Of a stretch of DNA of 6,124 bases, positions 1 through 5,577 are shown in pieces; the first letter of the stretch is position 1, and each line of letters begins with the position of its first letter. Under the pieces are notes generated by a model. That model ran no database searches, had not been told where the DNA came from, and saw only the letters and a program-made list of their open reading frames with translations. The DNA comes from Paenibacillus sp. UBA6285 (GTDB lineage: Bacteria > Bacillota > Bacilli > Paenibacillales > Paenibacillaceae), in the NCBI GenBank assembly GCA_002438345.1, contig DJUJ01000058.1, positions 15,801 to 21,924 on the forward strand, given 5' to 3'. Made by a program: the position numbers and the translations under genes.

Positions 1-2
1 CC

Positions 3-125
3 AAGAAAAGAACGGAAGAAGTCATCGGTGTGTCTCAAGATATTGCATACCGCTTGAGCAATGATGCAAGGTTGAAGAGGCTTGCTATCCGCCAGTATGT
101 CAGTACCTATGATGTGTATTCTTGA
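3..125 (+). CDS. C-terminal tail of an unidentified protein, cut by the window edge
   Basis: An open frame enters from the left edge and runs 40 codons to a TGA at 123-125. The peptide is hydrophilic and helical in character, with segments such as EEVIGVSQDIAYRLSND and RLKRLAIRQYV. I do not recognise the family. The composition would suit the end of a DNA-binding or transposase-like protein, but no diagnostic motif is visible. Its last codons overlap the point at about base 119 where recognisable GH95 sequence begins in a different frame, so it may be the gene or element that was joined to the truncated fucosidase. It could also be a chance open frame, since it is only 123 bases long. Confidence 0.3.
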   Translation, partial: KKRTEEVIGVSQDIAYRLSNDARLKRLAIRQYVSTYDVYS

Positions 126-843
126 CTGTTGATGGCACACCGTGCAGCGTCTCAGCAGGCTCAGCTATGGATTTAGCGCTGATCGCTGAGTTGTTCAAGC
201 ACTGTATTCAGGCTGCTGAGATTTTAGATACCGATGCCCAGCTGCATCAGGAGCTCAGGCAGAAACAGGAACTGCTCGCTCATCCGGGAATGTAATTAGC
301 CCTTCCTCAACACCGGAGCTAGCGGAGGCAGCGTCATTATCGCTTAAAAAGCGCTTGGAAGGTGGAGGTGGTCACACGGGCTGGAGTGCAGCTTGGCTGC
401 TTAATCTGTATGCACGTTTGAAGGATGACGAGAGTGCGTTTAGCTGTTTACGCCGTATTTTGCAAAACTCCAGTCTGTCGAACCTGTTCGGTAATCATCC
501 TCCGTTTCAGATTGATGGTAACTTCGGAACTACGGCCGGGATTGCAGAGATGCTCTTGCAGAGTCATCAGGAGGGGCTCGAATTATTACCCGCTCTTCCA
601 GAAGGCTGGTCTGAAGGTAGTGTAAAAGGGTTGGTAGCACGTGGTGGATTTATCACGAATATAGAATGGCGTGAGGGACGCATAACAAAAGCGGAACTGA
701 CTTCAACTCATGGAAAACTATGCAGAATTCATAGTCGTCAGCCTATGCTCATTCAAGGGTCCGATGGTTCACGGATAGGGATAGAGATGGAATTTGAAAC
801 CGTAATAGGAGAGACCTATATCATTACACCACTAAGCGAATAA
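119..843 (+). pseudogene. GH95 alpha-L-fucosidase remnant (5'-truncated, internally deleted, frameshifted)
   Basis: This is the C-terminal part of a glycoside hydrolase family 95 enzyme, which removes alpha-L-fucosyl residues from glycans. Intact members are usually about 750-800 residues; roughly 235 remain. Part one (frame of base 119, to the TAA at 293-295) carries the family segment FLTVDGTPCSVSAGSAMD and a helical region ending LLAHPG. Part two, in the next frame from about base 286 to the stop at 841-843, reads on as NVISPSSTPELAEAA and then the family motifs GGGHTGWSAAW, NLFGNHPPFQIDGNFG, AGIAEMLLQSH, LLPALP and ARGGF. About 30-40 residues expected between the parts are missing, including the family's GQLQEW and HRH..SHL motifs. 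Everything N-terminal to FLT is also absent and is replaced by unrelated sequence. An apparent TTG start at 355 lies inside conserved family sequence and has no ribosome binding site, so I do not treat the second part as a separate gene. The family assignment is firm; the size of the deletion is estimated from memory of the family. Confidence 0.88.
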
Positions 844-863
844 AACACATCGGTCTAGCATAT

Positions 864-910
864 AGGCTGTTCTCAGAGTAGAATTATTCTACAGGGAGCA
901 GTCTTTTTTT
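864..910 (+). terminator. Rho-independent terminator after the GH95 remnant
   Basis: The arm at 864-874 (AGGCTGTTCTC) pairs along its whole length, with some G-U pairs, to 894-904 (GGGAGCAGTCT). An inner hairpin GTAGAA/TTCTAC at 878-892 closes the top. Seven Ts follow at 904-910. It lies 20 bases after the stop of the pseudogene and isolates the next gene from upstream transcription. Confidence 0.85.
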
Positions 911-983
911 GCCTAAACGCTCATTATCTATTAAATGGTAGGGTTCATTATAAGTCTATAGGAGCCGGAGGAACGGAATATAT

Positions 984-2123
984 ATGTGGAAAAAACGCTT
1001 CACATTAGTAAAGATCATTCTGGGAGGAGTGATTATATTCGCTGCTATTCCACCGATGATTTATTGGGGCTGGGGTCATGCTTATGCGGCTTCGAGTTCA
1101 CCCACCCTTCGTTCTGTAAATGAAGTAGCGCAGAAACTAACGGGTGCAATGAACAACCGTAGGGAGACGATTACTTTTACTTATGAGAGCAAAGCTTCAA
1201 ATTTGAAAACGAAAATACAAGCGGCCCTGGATCAAGCGATGGCTAGTGATCCTTATTTGTACTACATTATAGACAGCTACGGATATACTTATCGAGGGAG
1301 CGCAAGCGCTGTAAAAGTTACGGTAGAAGTGAAATATCTGGAGACACTGGAGCAGACGGCTTTTGTGAACAAAGAAGTGAAGGCTGCGCTGAAGAAGGTT
1401 ATAACGCCAGGTATGAACAATCATCAGAAGGTGAAGGCTATCCACGACTGGGTTGTGCTTCATCTGAAATATGATACTTCGTATCGCAAATATACGGCTT
1501 ATGAAGGTCTGAAGAGTGGCAGCGCCGTTTGCCAAGGCTATTCGCTGTTGACCTATAAGCTACTTAAAGAAGCTGGATTCACGAATAAAATCGTTGAGGG
1601 TACAGCAAGACAGCCGGGAGGACGCAGCCAGTCGCATGCCTGGAATCTTGTACTACTAGATGGACATTGGTATCATCTCGACACGACTTGGGATGACCCG
1701 ACACCCGATAAAGCTGGTGTAGTTAGCACCGCGTATTACTTGAAGACGGATGCACAGATGCGTCAGGACCATAGCTGGACGAAGTCTTATCCGGCAGCCT
1801 CAGTCGGCTATCATAAGACCTTGTCTGCGCTTGTGGATCGTGGAGGACAGAGTGTGGCCGTGTATAAACAGCTTCAGAAGGATCTCAATTATGAGCTATA
1901 TGCCGAGGAGCAAATTGTACGCTCGGTAGAAGATCTGACCCGGCTAGCCAATAAGGCAATCACCTCCGGTGAGGTGTCCTTATTATTCCGTTATCATGGG
2001 AGTGGAACACAGCTTAAGAATGACCTGCAGGAATTATATAAGCTTGGACTAGAGGATGTGTCTTATTCTAGCTCATCTTTTGATAATACGGGCGACCTCA
2101 AAGTGTATGTGACTTGGGAATAG
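984..2123 (+). CDS. Secreted/membrane-anchored transglutaminase-like protein
   Basis: This 379-residue protein belongs to the transglutaminase-like (TGc, papain-like fold) superfamily. Residues 4-35 form a basic start plus hydrophobic segment ending AYA, which suggests Sec export with cleavage after Ala35, or an N-terminal membrane anchor. The core spans about 145-255 and has the complete triad: Cys183 in AVCQGYS, His218 in SHAWN and Asp233 in HLDTTWDDP. Cys183 is the only cysteine. The core is preceded by a helix with HDWVVLHLKYD, typical of these bacterial proteins. The flanking segments 44-120 and 314-379 resemble each other and may be a duplicated accessory domain. The ATG at 984 has GGAGG at 967-971, a slightly long 12-base spacing. 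A TATAAG at 949-954 could be a -10, but no good -35 accompanies it. Members act on peptide or protein amides at the cell surface as proteases, cross-linkers or amidases; the substrate here is unknown. It stands alone between two terminators. Confidence 0.88.
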   Translation: MWKKRFTLVKIILGGVIIFAAIPPMIYWGWGHAYAASSSPTLRSVNEVAQKLTGAMNNRRETITFTYESKASNLKTKIQAALDQAMASDPYLYYIIDSYGYTYRGSASAVKVTVEVKYLETLEQTAFVNKEVKAALKKVITPGMNNHQKVKAIHDWVVLHLKYDTSYRKYTAYEGLKSGSAVCQGYSLLTYKLLKEAGFTNKIVEGTARQPGGRSQSHAWNLVLLDGHWYHLDTTWDDPTPDKAGVVSTAYYLKTDAQMRQDHSWTKSYPAASVGYHKTLSALVDRGGQSVAVYKQLQKDLNYELYAEEQIVRSVEDLTRLANKAITSGEVSLLFRYHGSGTQLKNDLQELYKLGLEDVSYSSSSFDNTGDLKVYVTWE

Positions 2124-2131
2124 AAGGACAT

Positions 2132-2188
2132 AAAAAAGGGATATCCCAGAAGCCTAAATGGCTACGGAATATCCCTTACTTGTTTTTT
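2132..2188. terminator. Bidirectional terminator between convergent genes
   Basis: Arms 2136-2147 and 2166-2177 (AAGGGATAT...ATATCCCTT core) pair over 11 of 12 positions, and an inner AGCC/GGCT hairpin (2151-2154 with 2160-2163) closes the loop. On the + strand it is followed by six Ts at 2183-2188. On the - strand the A-run at 2132-2137 becomes the U-tract. It can therefore end both the transglutaminase-like gene and lysP, whose stops are only 76 bases apart. Confidence 0.88.
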
Positions 2189-2199
2189 AACGAGTCTAT

Positions 2200-3681
2200 T
2201 TATTCTGGGTGAGTACTTAGATCGCATTTATCCAAAGGAATAATACTACTCTTTCGGAACCAGCGATAGCCGACCCAGATTAAGACGAACAGAGGCAAGC
2301 TGATATAAGAAACGGCGATGCCATACCAGTCGATATTTCCACCTGAAAAGGAGCCCATATTCTGACCGAGTATAGCTACAATACAAAGTGCTAAGGCAAA
2401 GATAGGTCCGAATGGGAACCATCTAGCTCGGTAAGGAAGTTCATCTAGTGAGTGGCCTTGTGCTATAAAAGCACGTCTGAAACGGTAGTGGCAGACCGCA
2501 ATGCCCAGCCAGTTAATAAATCCACACATACCAGAGGCGTTCAGCAGCCAGTTATATACGGCACCGTCACCAAAGAATGAAGCGAGAAAGGCGAGCATTC
2601 CGACAGCCGTAGTTACTAGCAAAGCGCCAACAGGGACACCGCGGCGATTGAGCTTGCCCAGTGCGCGCGGAGCCATGCCATCCTTAGCCATTGCATACAG
2701 GACACGGGTGGAGGCATACATTCCAGAGTTCCCTGCCGACAGTACAGAGCTGAGAATGACGGCATTCATTACGGATGCAGCAATTGCAAGCCCGGCCTTA
2801 TTGAACACGATCGTAAACGGACTGACTCCGATATCATCGATGCCACCGCGTAGCAGATCTGGATTCGTATAAGGAATCAGCATTCCGATTACAAATATGG
2901 CAAGGATATAAAAGATTAATATACGCCAGAATACTTGGCGGATCGCAATTGGGACGTTGCGACGAGGGTTCTCACTCTCACCAGCGGCAACGCCGATTAG
3001 CTCGGTACCCTGAAAGGAGAATCCGGCTGCCATAAAGACCCCGACGAAGGCAAAGAAGCCACCGTGGAAGGAGCTACCCCCGATTTGGAAGTTGCTGAAG
3101 CCTACGGCTTCTCCACCCATAATGCCGAATATCATAAGGACCCCGACCACGAGGAAGGCGATAACGGTAATGATTTTGATAATGGCAAACCAATATTCTG
3201 ATTCCCCGTATCCACGGGCAGATAAGAAGTTTAGGCCGAACATCAGCAGTAGGAACACCAGACTCCAGATAAAGGAAGGGCTGTCCGGGAACCAGTATTT
3301 AATGATGACGGTAGCCGCTGATAACTCTGCTGCAATCGTAACCGCCCAGTTGTACCAGAAGTTCCAACCGATGGCGAAGCCAAAGGCGGGGCTGACGAAA
3401 CGAGTGCCGTAAGTACTGAAGGACCCGGAGTCCGGTAAATAGGTGGCGAGCTCCCCCAGACTAGTCATGAGAAAATAAACCATTACACCCACAGCCGTAT
3501 AGGCGAGAAGGGCCCCACCAGGTCCTGCTGAAGCGATCGCGCCGCCACTGGCCAGAAACAGTCCAGTACCAATAGATCCGCCAAGCGCGATCATGGTCAA
3601 ATGTCTTGCTTTGAACGATTTTTTAAGCGCGGGCTCTTGATTCATATTGCCCTGCGCTGGGTTTAGCTGCTTGCCCTGCAT
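2200..3681 (-). CDS. lysP: Lysine-specific permease (APC superfamily, AAT family)
   Basis: This 493-residue integral membrane protein closely resembles E. coli LysP (489 residues) along its whole length. Shared landmarks include KARHLTMIALGGSIGTGLF at 24-42 (the unwound TM1 substrate site), YFLMTSLGELATY (69-81), GFSFQGTELIG at 220-230 (TM6), AAGESENPRRN (232-242), NAVILSSVLSAGNSGMYASTR at 306-326, and the C-terminal SHYRFRR-like HYRFRRAFIAQGH followed by LPYRARWFPFGPIFA. Twelve membrane segments are expected. It imports lysine, driven by the proton gradient in characterised relatives. The ATG at 3681 is preceded by AAGGAG (3697-3692) at a 10-base spacing, so the start is well supported. The assignment to lysine rather than another cationic or aromatic amino acid is strengthened by the lysine riboswitch in its leader. 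Transcription probably begins near 4138, giving a leader of about 450 nt. Nothing in the protein looks truncated or damaged. Confidence 0.93.
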   Translation of the reverse strand: MQGKQLNPAQGNMNQEPALKKSFKARHLTMIALGGSIGTGLFLASGGAIASAGPGGALLAYTAVGVMVYFLMTSLGELATYLPDSGSFSTYGTRFVSPAFGFAIGWNFWYNWAVTIAAELSAATVIIKYWFPDSPSFIWSLVFLLLMFGLNFLSARGYGESEYWFAIIKIITVIAFLVVGVLMIFGIMGGEAVGFSNFQIGGSSFHGGFFAFVGVFMAAGFSFQGTELIGVAAGESENPRRNVPIAIRQVFWRILIFYILAIFVIGMLIPYTNPDLLRGGIDDIGVSPFTIVFNKAGLAIAASVMNAVILSSVLSAGNSGMYASTRVLYAMAKDGMAPRALGKLNRRGVPVGALLVTTAVGMLAFLASFFGDGAVYNWLLNASGMCGFINWLGIAVCHYRFRRAFIAQGHSLDELPYRARWFPFGPIFALALCIVAILGQNMGSFSGGNIDWYGIAVSYISLPLFVLIWVGYRWFRKSSIIPLDKCDLSTHPE

Positions 3682-3742
3682 GATTATGACACTCCTTATG
3701 ATCTAATCTTTCTGTTCATGAACGGGGAGTGCTGAGCTGCTG

Positions 3743-3761
3743 CCTCCCGTAGATCGGGAGG
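3743..3761 (-). promoter_or_regulatory. Small stem-loop in the lysP leader, downstream of the riboswitch terminator
   Basis: CCTCCCG and CGGGAGG (3743-3749 with 3755-3761) form a perfect 7-bp stem with a 5-base loop. No T-run follows, so it is not a terminator. On the lysP strand its 3' arm could instead pair with the CTCCCCGTT stretch at 3729-3721, giving two exclusive folds. It lies about 45 bases upstream of the lysP ribosome binding site. Whether it has a function is unknown. Confidence 0.5.
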
Positions 3762-3815
3762 TACACTTCGTGATTTCCAGAACGTTATGGATGAATGTAC
3801 GAAACATACAAATTC

Positions 3816-3854
3816 TGTAAACGCAAAGAAACCGCAGACTATGTCTGCGGTTTC
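3816..3854 (-). terminator. Riboswitch-controlled intrinsic terminator (lysP leader)
   Basis: Arms 3854-3843 and 3839-3828 (GAAACCGCAGAC / GTCTGCGGTTTC) form a perfect 12-bp stem with a 3-base loop. On the lysP strand it is followed by TTTGCGTTT (3827-3819), a U-rich but interrupted tract. It starts 33 bases after the 3' strand of riboswitch P1, the usual position for the expression platform of a lysine riboswitch. A candidate antiterminator is TGCGG (3872-3868) pairing with CCGCA (3850-3846) inside the terminator's 5' arm. Confidence 0.85.
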
Positions 3855-3886
3855 CATCTATACAGCTCCGCATCATACTCCCTGTG

Positions 3887-4090
3887 AAGATAGCGCAACA
3901 CACTGCAACCTGCTACTTCTACTCACTCAGGTTATACAATGTGACAGTTCCGTGCCTTTCGGCAACGGCCCCAGCCTGCACCGCTGTAAGAGCAACAGTG
4001 CAAGCTTCGGCAGATATCCCTTTCGGCGCGATTCATAGACGGCTCTAACGTCTCCACACGCTTACTCTTTATATCCGCGACCTCTACCTC
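3887..4090 (-). promoter_or_regulatory. Lysine riboswitch (L-box)
   Basis: Read on the lysP strand, the region has the L-box core in order and folds into the known architecture. P1: GAGGTAG (4090-4084) with CTATCTT (3893-3887). Core AGAGGTCGCGG follows. P2: 4078-4071 with 4017-4010, 8 bp. The upper P2 parts contain AAAGAGTA and CCGAAAGG, as in the loop-E and turn elements. The P2 tip stem AGACG/CGTCT carries loop TTAGAGC. P3: GCTTGCAC (4005-3998) with GTGCAGGC (3981-3974). P4: 3968-3961 with 3956-3950 closed by a GAAA tetraloop. The conserved CTGTCA is at 3947-3942. P5: AACCTG/CAGGTT (3933-3907). Loop L2 AGAGC (4046-4042) is complementary to L3 GCTCT (3993-3989), the expected kissing interaction. 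In the family, lysine binding stabilises P1 and favours termination. This fits control of the lysine permease downstream. Confidence 0.94.
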
Positions 4091-4144
4091 ATCTTAGTAT
4101 GACGAGGCTATCTTTACTTCATTCATTTATAAACAACAGGACTT

Positions 4145-4174
4145 AGTATAAAGCAAGTTCACTGTTCAAAGCAA
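4145..4174 (-). promoter_or_regulatory. Probable sigma-A promoter of the lysP leader
   Basis: On the - strand, TTGCTT (4174-4169) and TATACT (4150-4145) are separated by 18 bases. The predicted start near 4138 precedes the riboswitch by about 45 bases, leaving room for the extra upstream stem at 4114-4084. The -10 matches the consensus at 5 of 6 positions and the -35 at 3-4 of 6. It lies between the cvfC stop codon and the riboswitch. Confidence 0.6.
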
Positions 4175-4197
4175 TGACAAAAACAGGTAGGTACGTG

Positions 4198-5334
4198 TTA
4201 AGTACGTCGGCGTTCTGACATCTGCTGCCAGACGGTGCCTGCCGCTGCTTCTCCGGAGGCAATCCGCTCCAAGGCCATCTTGGCCTGAAGACCAACCTCG
4301 AATTCTGGATCGTCCGCCGCAAGTGTTAGGGCATCTTGGGCCTCGGATGTCCCAACTTCGTAAAGGAAGCGAGCCGCGCGCCAGCGGACAAGCTTACTCT
4401 TATCCGTTAATGCCGCCGTCATCACCGGCGTGGCGGCAGGATCGCCGATGTCGGACAGGGTATCGCCAGCCGTACGTCTTACTGCTGGCGCGCTGTCAGC
4501 CATCGCCTCATAGAGCAGCTCCATCGCCTCGGGCGTGCGGAGGTCGCCCAGATACACGACCGCAAGCCTGCGAATATGCAGCTTCGGATCGTGTAGCGCC
4601 GCCTTAAGCTCCGGCAGGAGCTCCGCCGTCGGCGTAAGATCCTCTAGCGCGGCGTAGCGCACGCGCCAATCCTCATGCTTCAGGTCTCGCAGCAGCTCAT
4701 CCTGAGTGCGAGTTCGTCTTTGCTCGACGAACTCACCTTCGGTTCCGTGCGCAATGGCTTGCTGCACGAGGGAATCGAGGCGATTCTGTGGATACGCCGC
4801 CTCGATCTCTTGCTCGACCTCGCGTGCAATATCCGCGGGCTCGCCATAACGCACGCCGTAATCGGTGAGCTTGCGCTCTTTGATCATAACGGCGCTAGCT
4901 ACATCCATAACCGCTTTAGTAAAGCGGTTGGCTAAGGATATGCGCTCCTCTGTCGCGCCCGTTTTTACGCGGATTTGCATCGGAATTCCGCGGAACATTT
5001 GGACGAAGACTTGTGCTTCCCCAAAATGAGCGCCGGCATTCTCGTCGGCTAGGCTCCAATCCCCAGTTAAACCTTCGCTGCTCCCGAAGCGGCTTTGAAC
5101 CTCTCTTAGAATCGCCGCCCAATCGGCGTTACCCTTGCGTTCGAGTGCTGCGAAGTCAGCAGCATGATAAATGCTTGTAACGCCCGGTATCCTTAGCATT
5201 TCACGTGCCCAAGCAGGTGCAGAACGCTCACTTTCTGGAGTATAGGTTCTGCGAATTCCGGGGTCTAAACTTTCGTCCAAATGAAGCTTCATCGTATTTG
5301 GACTTGGAGTCGGTTCAATAAATGTAATCTTCAT
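4198..5334 (-). CDS. cvfC: Conserved virulence factor C family protein (NfuN domain plus HEAT repeats; YpgR-like)
   Basis: From the ATG at 5334 the protein is 378 residues, matching the B. subtilis YpgR / S. aureus CvfC family (about 375). Residues 1-85 form an NfuN domain starting MKITFIEPTPSPNTMK, the family's hallmark. The middle, about 105-210, is the conserved linker with FRGIPMQIRVK and TDYGVRYG. Residues 213-360 contain about five HEAT (PBS-lyase-like) repeats, seen as DWRVRYAALEDL, KLHIRRLAVVYLGDL, APAVRRTAGDTLSDIG, LVRWRAARFLYEVG and FEVGLQAKMALERI. It has no cysteine, so it cannot bind a cluster through the CxxC of true Nfu proteins; a protein-binding scaffold role is likely. I chose 5334 because family sequences begin there and AAGGGGGAG (5349-5341) stands 6 bases upstream. 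An ATG at 5382, in frame, has a weaker GAGG site only 4 bases away. The biochemical function is not established in the family. Confidence 0.88.
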   Translation of the reverse strand: MKITFIEPTPSPNTMKLHLDESLDPGIRRTYTPESERSAPAWAREMLRIPGVTSIYHAADFAALERKGNADWAAILREVQSRFGSSEGLTGDWSLADENAGAHFGEAQVFVQMFRGIPMQIRVKTGATEERISLANRFTKAVMDVASAVMIKERKLTDYGVRYGEPADIAREVEQEIEAAYPQNRLDSLVQQAIAHGTEGEFVEQRRTRTQDELLRDLKHEDWRVRYAALEDLTPTAELLPELKAALHDPKLHIRRLAVVYLGDLRTPEAMELLYEAMADSAPAVRRTAGDTLSDIGDPAATPVMTAALTDKSKLVRWRAARFLYEVGTSEAQDALTLAADDPEFEVGLQAKMALERIASGEAAAGTVWQQMSERRRT

Positions 5335-5468
5335 ACGTAGCTCCCCCTTGAACGGTACGTGCACCGTGGTCTTTACACGCATTTTACCTCATTTCTGGCG
5401 TGAAATACAAAAGATCTCTCCTATTATTTCGCTAAAGTCTGCATTATTGTGGGAGAAAAGGGCGAACC

Positions 5469-5496
5469 TTTATCATGCCAATTGTATATTTTGCAA
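5469..5496 (-). promoter_or_regulatory. Possible promoter of cvfC
   Basis: On the - strand, TTGCAA (5496-5491) and GATAAA (5474-5469) are 16 bases apart, giving a start near 5462 and a leader of about 128 bases before the chosen ATG. The -10 matches only 4 of 6, so this is tentative. Its -35 is the centre of the palindrome that also serves the opposite promoter. Confidence 0.35.
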
Positions 5497-5500
5497 AATA
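5487..5500. promoter_or_regulatory. 14-bp perfect palindrome in the divergent intergenic region
   Basis: TATTTTGCAAAATA equals its own reverse complement. It covers the -35 hexamers of the proposed divergent promoters and could be an operator for a dimeric regulator, or simply a symmetric promoter element. No known regulator consensus is assigned. Confidence 0.5.
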
Positions 5501-5519
5501 CGCTCCTGTTCAATATAGT
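5491..5519 (+). promoter_or_regulatory. Probable sigma-A promoter of the MBL-fold hydrolase gene
   Basis: TTGCAA (5491-5496) and TATAGT (5514-5519) are separated by the ideal 17 bases. The expected start near 5526 gives a leader of about 50 bases with GAGG at 5568-5571. The -10 matches 5 of 6 and the -35 matches 4 of 6. Confidence 0.6.
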
Positions 5520-5577
5520 TGTAGTATATTCGCTAAAGCCAGGATTGCTCGGCAAACTTCTGCAGAAGAGGTGTTGT

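Noticed and set aside
355..843. Independent 162-residue gene starting at TTG 355
   Set aside because: The TTG lies inside conserved GH95 sequence (KKRLEGGGGHTGW), has no ribosome binding site, and the frame stays homologous upstream to about base 286. It is part of the pseudogene.
1197..1535. Antisense and alternate-frame open frames inside the transglutaminase, lysP and cvfC genes
   Set aside because: They lack ribosome binding sites and known motifs and are shadows of strongly supported coding regions.
3787..4038. Open frames on both strands over the lysP leader (3703-3903 minus and 3787-4038 plus)
   Set aside because: They coincide with the riboswitch and terminator, have no convincing ribosome binding site or family similarity, and the RNA structure explains the sequence.
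4901..4925. Inverted repeat CCGCTTTAGTAAAGCGG at about 4911-4927 inside cvfC
   Set aside because: It lies within the coding region with no T-run, and encodes the conserved ANRFTKAVM segment. It is most likely a coincidence of codon choice.
5335..5382. Upstream start of cvfC at 5382 (394 residues)
   Set aside because: The extra 16 residues are not typical of the family, which begins at MKITFIEPTPSPNT; the ATG at 5334 has a better-placed ribosome binding site. It cannot be fully excluded, because a GAGG stands 4 bases before 5382.
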